Below, in pieces: positions 7,641 through 14,506 of a DNA stretch of 18,045 nucleotides; position 1 is the first letter of the stretch; every line of letters begins with the position of its first letter. A program made the translations under genes and the position numbers. Source of the stretch: Oscillibacter sp. (lineage in GTDB: Bacteria; Bacillota; Clostridia; Oscillospirales; Oscillospiraceae); assembly GCA_022796315.1 (NCBI GenBank), contig JAAWIL010000021.1:1-18045 (forward strand). The letters run 5' to 3'. The notes under the pieces were generated by a model. It was not told where the DNA came from, searched no databases, and saw only the letters and a list, made by a program, of their open reading frames with translations.

Positions 7641-8732
7641 TGTGTTTTGAGAACACCCTTCCGCCTTGGCGCCCGCCATGCGGATGCCGTAGTCCATGGC
7701 GTTGATGAGGCTGAGCTCGTTGGCGTGGCCGTCGCCGGCGTGGCCAAAGCCCGTTCCGTGGTCCACGCTGGCCCGGATGATGGGCAGGCCCAGGGTGACG
7801 TTGACGCCGGCCACCGCGTCCCAGTGGCCCTCCGCCTTATTGTACACAAAGCCCTTGACCTTCAGGGGGATGTGCCCCTGGTCGTGGTACATGACGACGA
7901 CGATGTCATACCAGCCGCCCAGCGCCTTGGAGAACACGGTATCCGGCGGGGTGGGCTTTTTCTCAGGGATGATGATTCCCTCGGACATGGCCTGGTCGAT
8001 GGCGGGCTGGATCTCCTCGATCTCCTCCCGGCCGAACATGCCGTTCTCTCCGCAGTGGGGGTTCAAGCCCGCCACGGCGATTTTGGGCTCCTTGATCCCA
8101 ATGGCCTTGCAGCCCTCGTTGGCAATCCGGATCACCTCCAGCACCCGGTCCTTCTTCACCCGGTGGATCGCCTCCATCAGGGAGACGTGGGTGGAGACAT
8201 GGACCACCCGCAGGTCCTCGTGGGCCAGCATCATGGTGTACTTGGAGGTGTGGGTATAGTCGGCGTAGATCTCCGTGTGGCCGCTGTAGTGGTGGCCGGC
8301 CATGTTGATGGCCTCCTTGCTCAGGGCGTTGGTGATGGTGGCGTCCACCTCCCCCTTCATGGCCAGGTCAATGACCTTCACCACATATTGGAAGGCCGCC
8401 TCGCCGCCCAGGGCCGTGGCGCCCAGACCGAAGGGCTTGGGATCGCTGGGGTCGCAGGGGATATCGCTGGGCTTCAGGACCCCCAGATCCAGCACGTCGA
8501 TAACGCCGTACGCGTAGTTCGCCTCGCCGGCCGCCTGGATGGGCCGGATCTTCACATCAATCCCAGAGACCTTTTTGGCCGCCTGGGCGGCGTACTCCAT
8601 GGCGCTGGCATCGCCCACCACCAGGGGGCGGCAGCGGTCATACACGCTCTTGTCCGCCAGGGCCTTGATGGTGATCTCCGGCCCGTTGCCGAAGGGGTCT
8701 CCCATGGAAATACCCAGAATTGGCTTGTTCAT
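7638..8732 (-). CDS. pdxA: PdxA-family 4-phospho-hydroxyacid dehydrogenase (likely PdxA2, D-threonate catabolism)
   Basis: This 364-residue protein carries the PdxA signatures MGDPFGNGPE (10-19), SGHTE (150-154), LNPHCGE (223-229), MYHDQG (281-286) and SVDHGTG (322-328). The three metal ligands known from E. coli PdxA correspond to His182, His226 and His283. PdxA oxidises 4-phosphohydroxy-threonine for vitamin B6 synthesis; the PdxA2 branch oxidises and decarboxylates D-threonate 4-phosphate to dihydroxyacetone phosphate and CO2. The DUF1537 kinase in the same operon, the missing other B6 genes and an insert of about 11 residues near 292-308 relative to E. coli favour the catabolic role (inference). 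GAGGAGGG precedes the ATG. The last residues (SQNT) and the stop lie against the hairpin array, so the original C-terminus may have been altered. Confidence 0.9.
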   Translation of the reverse strand: MNKPILGISMGDPFGNGPEITIKALADKSVYDRCRPLVVGDASAMEYAAQAAKKVSGIDVKIRPIQAAGEANYAYGVIDVLDLGVLKPSDIPCDPSDPKPFGLGATALGGEAAFQYVVKVIDLAMKGEVDATITNALSKEAINMAGHHYSGHTEIYADYTHTSKYTMMLAHEDLRVVHVSTHVSLMEAIHRVKKDRVLEVIRIANEGCKAIGIKEPKIAVAGLNPHCGENGMFGREEIEEIQPAIDQAMSEGIIIPEKKPTPPDTVFSKALGGWYDIVVVMYHDQGHIPLKVKGFVYNKAEGHWDAVAGVNVTLGLPIIRASVDHGTGFGHAGDGHANELSLINAMDYGIRMAGAKAEGCSQNT

Positions 8733-8846
8733 CGTGTTCCCTCCTCAGAATTTTGTGGAAATATCCTGACGCCCCGGTCCTCCGGACAGCCGCCGGACCC
8801 CGCAGCGTGTCTTCCCTGTTCAGAACCGCGTTTCCCCAACCGGGGC

Positions 8847-9758
8847 TCAGCAGATGCCCTTCTCCGCCGTCTCCCGCAGAACGGCCCGCAGCTCCTCGAC
8901 GCCCTCGTCGCAGAGGTAGTTGAAGGGCTTGCGGCAGTCGCCCACGGGGTAGCCCATCATGGCCACGCCCTTTTTGATGATGGTGTTGGGGTTGCCGAAC
9001 CGGAACACCCGCTGGAGGGCCACGATGGCGTCCTGGGCCTCCTGGGCCTTCTCCAGGTCGCCGGCCACAAAGTGGTCATAAATGGAGGCGATGGTCTTGG
9101 GCCACAGGTTGGCCCGGCCCGCCACGCCGCCGGCGCCGCCGGCCTTCAGGCAGGGGAGGATGTTGCCGTCGTTCCCCGCCAGCACGGCGAAGTCCTTGCC
9201 GATGTCCCGGGTGAGTTCAATGTAGGCCTTCAGGTTCTCCAGGTCGCCGCTGGAATCCTTGGCGCCCAGGATGACATCCACATCCTTGGCGAGCTTCGCC
9301 ACCGTCTCCGGCAGGAGCTTGTTTCCGGTGCGGGCGGGAATGTTGTAGAGCACGATGGGGATGTTCACGTGCTTGGCCACCTCACAGTAGTGGTCATAGA
9401 GCTCCTTCTGGCTGGCCAGGGCGAAGCTGGGGGTGATGATGGACAGCGCGTCCGCCCCCAGTTCCTCGGCCCGCTTGCTGAGGTACACGGTGTCCCGGGT
9501 GGAGATGCAGCCTGTGCCGGCGTACACGGGGATACGGCCCTTCACCTGGTCCACGGTGGCCTCCAGAATCTCCTCCTTCTCCTTCATGCTGAGGATGTAG
9601 GCCTCGCCGTTGGTGCCGAAGGGGAAGATGCCGTGGACGCCCCCGGCGATCTGGCGCTCGATCTGATTGCGGAGCTCCGGGAGATTGACGCTCTCATCCT
9701 CGGGGTTCATGGGGGTAACCACTGGGGGAATGATGCCTTTGATTTCCATCTGCTTCAT
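8847..9758 (-). CDS. DapA/NanA-superfamily lyase (dihydrodipicolinate synthase-like)
   Basis: This 303-residue class I aldolase-type TIM barrel has the Schiff-base lysine at Lys167 (GAKDSS), the catalytic Tyr138 (LYNIP), Arg143 (ARTG) and the pyruvate-binding loop GTNGE (48-52; GTTGE in lysine-pathway DapA). The second tyrosine of the DapA relay (YY after TP) is replaced: here TPSF at 109-112, so Phe112 stands at that place. This, with the operon, argues against lysine synthesis and for aldol cleavage or dehydration of a 2-keto-3-deoxy or 4-hydroxy-2-oxo acid. The ATG at 9758 is favoured because AAAGGAG lies 10 nt upstream; a GTG nine bases earlier would sit almost on this site. It is 114 nt from pdxA and 103 nt after the alcohol dehydrogenase gene. 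Confidence 0.9.
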   Translation of the reverse strand: MKQMEIKGIIPPVVTPMNPEDESVNLPELRNQIERQIAGGVHGIFPFGTNGEAYILSMKEKEEILEATVDQVKGRIPVYAGTGCISTRDTVYLSKRAEELGADALSIITPSFALASQKELYDHYCEVAKHVNIPIVLYNIPARTGNKLLPETVAKLAKDVDVILGAKDSSGDLENLKAYIELTRDIGKDFAVLAGNDGNILPCLKAGGAGGVAGRANLWPKTIASIYDHFVAGDLEKAQEAQDAIVALQRVFRFGNPNTIIKKGVAMMGYPVGDCRKPFNYLCDEGVEELRAVLRETAEKGIC

Positions 9759-9861
9759 GGTCTGCACACTCCTTTAACGTTTTCATCTCGTCAGCGCGGC
9801 CGAACGGAAGCAGCCGCCTCTGTTCAGCCGGCGGACCTCTCAAAAAGGGCGGGGTCCCCGG

Positions 9862-11016
9862 TTACAGGACCTCCTGGTAGATCCTCCGGGCATCGTCCGG
9901 GGTGACCTCCCGCATGTTGTTCACCAGCAGCCGGGTGACCTCCATGCCGGAGGCCACCAGCGCCTCCAGATCCTCCTTGGGCACGCCGAACTCCGTCAGG
10001 CTGGTGGGGATGTCCAGGTGCTTGACAATGCCCTCCAGCTTGGCGATGACGGCGGCGGACTTCTCCTCCACCGTTCCGGCCCCGCCCCGGATGCACCGGT
10101 CATAGGCGGCGGCCAGGCGCTCCCGGCAGGCCGGCTCGTTGAAGCGCATAACAGGGGCCAGCAGGATGGCGTTGGACACGCCGTGGGCGATGTGGTACTT
10201 GCCGCCCAGGGGATAGCTCAGGGCGTGGACCGCCGTGGTGCCGGAGGCGGTGATGGCCACGCCGGCGTAAAAGCTGGCGATCTGCATCTGGTTTTTGGCA
10301 TCCATGGCCTCCGGATCGTCGCAGGCCCGCTCGATGTTGTTCAGGATCATATCCAGGGCCGTCAGGGCGAAGATATCGCTGAAGGGGTTGGCCTTGTTGC
10401 TGGTATAGCACTCGATGGCGTGGGCCAGGGCGTCCACCCCGGTGGCCGCCGCGATCTTCCGGGGGAGCTTCTTAATCATGACGGCGTCCAGAATCACGTA
10501 GTCCGCAATCATGTTTGTATTGACGATGCCCACCTTCAGCTGCCGCTCCGGCACCGCCACAATGGCGTTGGGGGTGGCTTCGGAGCCCGTGCCCGCCGTG
10601 GTGGGGATCATCAGGCTCTTGACGCACTTCCTGGCCCGGCCGGGCTCGTCCAGGAGCTCCTTCACGCCGTACTCGTCCGTCATCAGGATGGAGGCCAGCT
10701 TGGCGGTGTCCTGCACGCTGCCGCCGCCCACGGCCATAATGAAGTCCGCGCCGCACGCCTTGCACTGGTCCACCAGCTTCTGAGCCTCCGCGTAGGAGGG
10801 CTCGGCGGGCAGATCGTCCAGGATGGTATAGGCCACGCCGCTCTCCCGGACCTTCTCCATGGGGAGCTCCAGCAGCCCCGCCCCCTCGATGCCCTTGTCC
10901 GTGAACACCGCCAGGTGCTTCACGCCGTTCTCCCGGAAGATCTCGGGAATCCGTCCCAGGGCGTCCTCGCCGCTGAACACGGCGTGGGGCATTTTCAGTT
11001 CATACTTTGTCAGCAT
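9862..11016 (-). CDS. Iron-containing (group III) alcohol dehydrogenase
   Basis: This 384-residue enzyme has the NAD(P)-binding GGGS motif at 97-100 followed by QDTAK, the PTTAGTGSE motif at 138-146, and the four metal ligands of the family at Asp195, His199 (DALAHAIE), His264 (VHALSYPLGG) and His278 (AHGVSN). It should reduce a short aldehyde or oxidise an alcohol or hydroxy acid in the cytoplasm; lactaldehyde, glycolaldehyde and 4-hydroxybutyrate are typical family substrates. In this operon it could oxidise a sugar acid, or reduce the aldehyde released by the DapA-type lyase downstream. Its SD (AAGGAGG, 7 nt spacing) overlaps the kinase stop codon as TAAGGAGG, a sign of coupled translation. 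Confidence 0.92.
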   Translation of the reverse strand: MLTKYELKMPHAVFSGEDALGRIPEIFRENGVKHLAVFTDKGIEGAGLLELPMEKVRESGVAYTILDDLPAEPSYAEAQKLVDQCKACGADFIMAVGGGSVQDTAKLASILMTDEYGVKELLDEPGRARKCVKSLMIPTTAGTGSEATPNAIVAVPERQLKVGIVNTNMIADYVILDAVMIKKLPRKIAAATGVDALAHAIECYTSNKANPFSDIFALTALDMILNNIERACDDPEAMDAKNQMQIASFYAGVAITASGTTAVHALSYPLGGKYHIAHGVSNAILLAPVMRFNEPACRERLAAAYDRCIRGGAGTVEEKSAAVIAKLEGIVKHLDIPTSLTEFGVPKEDLEALVASGMEVTRLLVNNMREVTPDDARRIYQEVL

Positions 11017-11028
11017 AATCCTTCCTCC

Positions 11029-12279
11029 TTATTGGGGCCCGGCGCCCACCATGGCCGCCAGCTCACAGAACAGGCCGGGTTCACCGAAGCCGCCAGATTT
11101 TGAAATGATATGGTAGGGTTTCCCTCTGTAAACAAACTGCGTCAGCACTGCGCCGGGAGCCACCTCCCGCACCGGCCGCAGCTCCCCGACGTTCACAGCC
11201 TTCATCAGCGCCAGCAGCGTGTCGCCGCCGGTACACAGAAGCGTGCCGCCCAGGCCGCCGTCCAGGAGCCGGCGCATGATCTCCGCCAGCTGGCGGGAGA
11301 TCCGCACCCGCAGGTCCTCCGTGGTCAGGCCGTGCCGCCGGGCGTAATCCTCCGTATCGCCGCGGCCCGCCGGGTCGTTCACATCCAGAATGCACCGGCC
11401 GGTCCGCGCCTGACGGAGCCAGTCCTCCAATACCTCCCGGCACGCTTCGCTTTCCAGCCACAGCGGCTCCAGCTTCTGCTCCGGGGTCAGGTGGATGCGG
11501 CGGAATCCCTGGTCCTCCGCCGTCCGCATCTGCCGCAGCGTCACCGGATTCACGCTGCCGCAGGAGATAAAGAGGGACGGCTCCAGCGCCGGCAGGGCGG
11601 GGACCTTCCCCCTCAGCCCCAGCACATCCGCCAGGGCCTCCGCGAACCCGGCGCACCCTGCGCACAGGCGCAGGCCCTCGGCTCCCAGCTCCTCCGCCAG
11701 ACGGGCCAGGTCCTGGTCCGTCTCCGCGTCGTAGACGTGGATGCCGGCCCCCCTGGGCTCCGCCGGGTCCTCCCGCCGGTGGGAGCACACCGGAGTCTCG
11801 GCCTGCTGGGCCACAATCTCCGCCAGCGAGGAGGACCGCACCGGCTCAAAGGGGTCCTGTCCAAACACGCTCTCCGCCACCGGGACGCCGTCTATGTAGT
11901 GGATGCCGTTCCGGGTAACCCGCCGCATCCTGGGAAACGCCGGGAAGAGCAGCAGCCGCCCCTCCCCGAAGGCCTCCAGCGCCGCCGTCAGCTCGGCCCC
12001 GATGTTGCCCCGGAGGGCGGAGTCTGTCTTCTTGTAGATGTGTGTAAATCCGGCGCTCCGGGCGTCCCGGACTGCCCGAAACACCACGTCATACGCCTCT
12101 CTGGGTGAAAGGTGGCGGGTCTCCGCGTCCAGCACCAGCACCTGGATCTCCGGGTCCGCCTCGGAAAATCTGTAGGCCGGGTCCGTCACCACGCAGGTGG
12201 CCGCTCCTCTGGCCGCAAACTGAACGCCGGTGTCCAGCGCCCCTGTAAAGTCATCCGCGATCAACAACAGCTTCCCCAT
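11029..12279 (-). CDS. Four-carbon acid-sugar kinase (DUF1537, DtnK/OtnK family)
   Basis: This 416-residue ATP-dependent kinase phosphorylates the terminal hydroxyl of a four-carbon sugar acid such as threonate or erythronate. The N-terminal substrate domain shows IADDFTGALDTG at 7-18, KKTDSALRGN at 83-92 and PAFPRMRRVTRNG at 113-125. The C-terminal nucleotide domain shows SCGSVNP, CTGGDT at about 349-354 and SKSGGFG at about 393-399. Paired with the PdxA homologue it matches the D-threonate route (kinase DtnK plus PdxA2); the erythronate/L-threonate routes normally need OtnC and OtnI, which are absent. The ATG at 12279 is chosen because GAGG lies just upstream; a GTG four codons earlier would lie on that site. 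It is the first gene of the long operon behind an AT-rich leader. Confidence 0.9.
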   Translation of the reverse strand: MGKLLLIADDFTGALDTGVQFAARGAATCVVTDPAYRFSEADPEIQVLVLDAETRHLSPREAYDVVFRAVRDARSAGFTHIYKKTDSALRGNIGAELTAALEAFGEGRLLLFPAFPRMRRVTRNGIHYIDGVPVAESVFGQDPFEPVRSSSLAEIVAQQAETPVCSHRREDPAEPRGAGIHVYDAETDQDLARLAEELGAEGLRLCAGCAGFAEALADVLGLRGKVPALPALEPSLFISCGSVNPVTLRQMRTAEDQGFRRIHLTPEQKLEPLWLESEACREVLEDWLRQARTGRCILDVNDPAGRGDTEDYARRHGLTTEDLRVRISRQLAEIMRRLLDGGLGGTLLCTGGDTLLALMKAVNVGELRPVREVAPGAVLTQFVYRGKPYHIISKSGGFGEPGLFCELAAMVGAGPQ

Positions 12280-12305
12280 CTCACACCTCACGAACGCCCA
12301 TTATT

Positions 12306-12316
12306 GAAACAGTTTC
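12306..12316. promoter_or_regulatory. Candidate operator palindrome GAAACAGTTTC
   Basis: Five-base arms are separated by a single base, 27 nt upstream of the kinase start and about 60 nt downstream of the proposed transcription start. The half-site recurs twice as GTTTCAA further upstream. The position within the transcript leader would fit a repressor roadblock. Support is by pattern only. Confidence 0.35.
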
Positions 12317-12382
12317 CCATAAGGTTTCCAGGTTTTCGCTTTTTTACCAAAAATCCCTTCACCGTTTCAACTCTTTGTTGGT

Positions 12383-12411
12383 ATTTTACAGAGTTCTTTT
12401 TCGCGGTTCAA
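12383..12411 (-). promoter_or_regulatory. Candidate sigma-A promoter of the sugar-acid operon
   Basis: On the minus strand, TTGAAC (12411-12406) is separated by 17 nt from TAAAAT (12388-12383). The -10 box matches the consensus at five of six positions and the -35 box at four. Transcription would start near 12376 and leave a leader of about 95 nt. A GTTTCAA box at 12364-12370 lies just downstream of the -10 element, where a repressor could act. Confidence 0.5.
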
Positions 12412-12552
12412 TCTTTTTCCATCCCTCAAGTTGTTTATTTTTGAATCACCCTCAAAAAACCTCCCTGTTCTTTTGTGCGTTTTGATTGATTCGTTTCAAA
12501 TTAAAACAGTTTTGAAGCGAGGTCCCGCAAGCCCTTCCGGCTTCCGGCGCGC

Positions 12553-12591
12553 AAAAAGCGGCGGCCGTCCCCTGCTCGGGGACGGCCGCCG
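12553..12591 (-). terminator. Intrinsic terminator of the amidohydrolase gene
   Basis: A 14-base GC-rich stem, with arms containing GGCGGCCGTCCCC and GGGGACGGCCGCC and a five-base loop, is followed on the minus strand by GCTTTTTG. It lies about 24 nt after the stop codon of the amidohydrolase and separates this gene from the sugar-acid operon. Confidence 0.93.
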
Positions 12592-12614
12592 GCCTGCTTA
12601 TGATTTTTCTATCC

Positions 12615-14267
12615 TCAGCGCTGGTATTCCACCACACCGTCAATCATGGTCAAATCCACTTTTAAGGTATGGATGTCCTGAGGGTCGATTTTCAAAATAT
12701 CGCCGGAGAGGACGATCAAGTCCGCCAGCTTGCCCACCTCGATGCTGCCCTTCACATCCTCCTCAAAGGAGCTGTACGCGCCGTTGATGGTGGCGCAGCG
12801 GATGGCCTCCATCACGGAGACCGCCTGGGTCCGGTCGCACTGGACGTTCTGGCTGTGGTCGTAGCGGTTCACCGCGCCGTCGATGCACTCCAGACCGATG
12901 GGGCCGGAGGGCGCGTCGGAGTGGAGGGAGCACTTGATCCCGGCGTCCAGCATGCTCTTCAGGGCCCCCAGGTAGCGGTTGCGCTCCGGGCCGTAGAATT
13001 TGGCGTAGTTGGCGCCCAGCTTATAGACCAGTCCCGCGTTGACGGAGGGACAGATGTTCATCTTGGCCATCCGGTCAATCAGATCCTGGTCCACCAGGGT
13101 GCAGTGCTCAATGCGGTGGCGCAGGCTGCGGACCTTCTCCGGGTTCTCGGCAAAGCACCGCTCGTAGCCCTCCACCATGAACTCAATGGCCTCGTCGCCG
13201 ATGGCGTGGGCCGTGGCCTGGCACTCGGCGTCGTTGATCTCCTTAATGTACGCCCAGACCTCCTGGCGCTCCCAGCCCTTCTCCCGGACCATGGAGGGAT
13301 CGTGGGAATAGGGCTCCCGGGTGGCGCAGGAGGGGCCGCCGGAGCCGCCGTCGATCATGAACTTGCAGGGGCCCACCCGGAAGTGCTCGTTGCCCAGGCC
13401 CGTTACGAAGCCCAGCTTCAGGAAGTGGTCGTTGTCCTCCTTGGAGTAGGGCTTGCCGAAGATGCTGTGGAGGGCCATGTTCACCCGGACCTTAAAGACG
13501 TTGTCCCGGCAGAGCTTCTGCATCACGTGGTAGCTGGGCCGGTCGCACTCGCCCATGTCGCCTACGGAGGTGATGCCGTTCTCCAGGCACTGCCTCATGG
13601 ATTTCAGGGCCGCGTTGGTCTGCTGCTGTTCCGTGTACTCCACCTGGCCCCAGAGCCAGAAGTGGGTGTGGCCCCGGACCTGGCCGGTGAGCTTTCCGTC
13701 CACCACCTCCACCTCGTCGGGGGGATACTTGGCGGCATCCTCGGGGCTGTAGACACCCAGGTATTCCAGCGCCTTGGAGTTGTACATGCAGATGTGTCCG
13801 CCGCCGTGCATGCAGTGGACGGGGTGGTCGGGGGCGATCTCGTCCAGTTCCTCAATGGTGGGGTGGCGCTTCTCCGGGAACAGCAGCGGCTCGTAGCCCA
13901 TCATGGAGATCCACTGGCCGGGCTCCTTCTCCCGGACCTCCCGCCGGATCAGGTCCAGCATCTCCGCCAGGCTCTTGCAGTTCCCCATGCCCGTATCCAC
14001 CATGCCGCAGGACATGTCCGGGCCCAGCATTCCGTTGAGGATCGGGTGGAAGTGGGTGTCGTTGATGCCCGGCATCAGCGTCCGGCCCGCCAGGTCATAG
14101 ACCCGCGTCTGGCCGCCGATCAGCTTGTCGATCTCCTCGTTGGAGCCCACAAATACGATCTTGTTTCCCTTGATGCCCACGGCCTCCGCCACCTCGTCGG
14201 CGTCGTTCACCGTGATGACACTGCCATTTTTGAAGGCAATGTCCAAATAGGAATAGTCAAACTGCAT
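12615..14267 (-). CDS. YtcJ-type amidohydrolase (amidohydrolase family 3)
   Basis: This 550-residue metal-dependent hydrolase has an N-terminal beta-sandwich part (SVITVNDADEVAEAVGIKGN), the metal-binding HxH pair at His72/His74 (NDTHFHP), later histidines in TAHAIGDEA and RHRIEHCTLV, and the C-terminal SLHSDAP motif with the catalytic Asp. A final KLADLIVL segment returns to the sandwich domain. Length and order fit YtcJ-like proteins, some of which hydrolyse N-substituted formamides; the true substrate is unknown. No signal peptide is seen, so it is cytoplasmic. The ATG at 14267 has GGAGGAG just upstream and is clearly better than the longer frame, which would add an Ala-rich leader. It stands alone with its own promoter and terminator. 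A link with formate handling by the upstream operon would be speculation. Confidence 0.93.
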   Translation of the reverse strand: MQFDYSYLDIAFKNGSVITVNDADEVAEAVGIKGNKIVFVGSNEEIDKLIGGQTRVYDLAGRTLMPGINDTHFHPILNGMLGPDMSCGMVDTGMGNCKSLAEMLDLIRREVREKEPGQWISMMGYEPLLFPEKRHPTIEELDEIAPDHPVHCMHGGGHICMYNSKALEYLGVYSPEDAAKYPPDEVEVVDGKLTGQVRGHTHFWLWGQVEYTEQQQTNAALKSMRQCLENGITSVGDMGECDRPSYHVMQKLCRDNVFKVRVNMALHSIFGKPYSKEDNDHFLKLGFVTGLGNEHFRVGPCKFMIDGGSGGPSCATREPYSHDPSMVREKGWERQEVWAYIKEINDAECQATAHAIGDEAIEFMVEGYERCFAENPEKVRSLRHRIEHCTLVDQDLIDRMAKMNICPSVNAGLVYKLGANYAKFYGPERNRYLGALKSMLDAGIKCSLHSDAPSGPIGLECIDGAVNRYDHSQNVQCDRTQAVSVMEAIRCATINGAYSSFEEDVKGSIEVGKLADLIVLSGDILKIDPQDIHTLKVDLTMIDGVVEYQR

Positions 14268-14321
14268 ATGCTCTCCTCCACGTTCATTGCGGTCCTCCGC
14301 AGCAGCGGCGGCCAAACGGAT

Positions 14322-14351
14322 GAGAGAGATCCGCTCCTCCGCGTCTCTCTC
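14322..14351 (-). other. Stem-loop in the amidohydrolase mRNA leader
   Basis: Eight-base arms GAGAGAGA and TCTCTCTC enclose a 14-nt loop that on the minus strand contains GGAGGAG. It lies about 10 to 40 nt after the expected transcription start and about 55 nt before the start codon. No riboswitch family was recognised; it may only stabilise the 5' end. Confidence 0.35.
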
Positions 14352-14368
14352 CGTCGTTGTCTGCTTCC

Positions 14369-14397
14369 ATTGTAGGTGGACAGACCACGTTTGTCAA
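14369..14397 (-). promoter_or_regulatory. Consensus sigma-A promoter of the amidohydrolase gene
   Basis: On the minus strand the -35 box TTGACA (14397-14392) is a perfect match. It is followed after exactly 17 nt by TACAAT (14374-14369), five of six positions of the -10 consensus. Transcription should begin near 14362, giving a leader of about 95 nt. This is the strongest promoter in the window by sequence and suggests substantial constitutive expression unless an operator blocks it. Confidence 0.88.
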
Positions 14398-14419
14398 GAG
14401 CCGTTTGTAGAAAAGAGCA

Positions 14420-14488
14420 GAAGTTCCCAGAGCTTTTCGAGAGGATTCGTCATTTACGACAATCTTTCCTCGCTTTTCTGGGAACTTC
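14420..14488 (-). terminator. Large inverted repeat after folC, possible terminator
   Basis: Perfect 12-base arms GAAGTTCCCAGA and TCTGGGAACTTC are 45 nt apart, and the inner sequence pairs in part (CGAG with CTCG and nearby bases). On the minus strand it begins 18 nt after the folC stop and is followed by TGCTCTTTTCTAC, so it could end the one-carbon operon. It also lies just upstream of the amidohydrolase -35 box, so a double protein-binding site is an alternative. Confidence 0.5.
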
Positions 14489-14506
14489 CACAAATATTCT
14501 CTGTTT

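Larger units (their letters stand above)
12280..12552 (-). promoter_or_regulatory. AT-rich leader of the sugar-acid operon
   Basis: This 273-base region between the amidohydrolase terminator and the kinase start is clearly more AT-rich than the genes. It holds no convincing gene. It contains the candidate promoter and three copies of the box GTTTCAA or its complement TTGAAAC (12304-12310, 12364-12370, 12493-12499). The first is part of the perfect palindrome GAAACAGTTTC at 12306-12316. A regulator binding these boxes would control the operon; no regulator gene is in the window. Confidence 0.5.

Noticed and set aside
7438..7656. Small open frame of 72 codons across the hairpin array
   Set aside because: It coincides with the inverted repeats and has no convincing start site or domain. 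If the array is a dispersed repeat, such a frame would recur without being a gene.
8847..9758. Annotation as dapA for lysine synthesis
   Set aside because: The TPYY relay tyrosine is replaced and the operon contains no lysine pathway genes.
7647..9905. A very long plus-strand open frame (over 700 codons) opposite pdxA and the DapA-like gene
   Set aside because: It is the antisense shadow of GC-rich genes with clear motifs; its own translation is rich in His, Gly, Val and Leu, has no recognisable domain, and similar shadows lie opposite most genes here.
12280..12552. Riboswitch or T-box in the AT-rich leader
   Set aside because: No conserved T-box core, no terminator hairpin before the start codon and no recognised aptamer pattern.
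14322..14351. THF or other folate riboswitch near the C1 operon
   Set aside because: The stem-loop belongs to the amidohydrolase leader, not to the folate operon, and lacks any recognised riboswitch core.
12669..14375. Long plus-strand open frame opposite the amidohydrolase gene
   Set aside because: Antisense shadow; the minus-strand protein carries a full set of metal-binding motifs.
14284..14493. Small open frame of 69 codons upstream of the amidohydrolase gene
   Set aside because: It runs across the inverted repeat, the promoter and the leader, and lacks a ribosome binding site.
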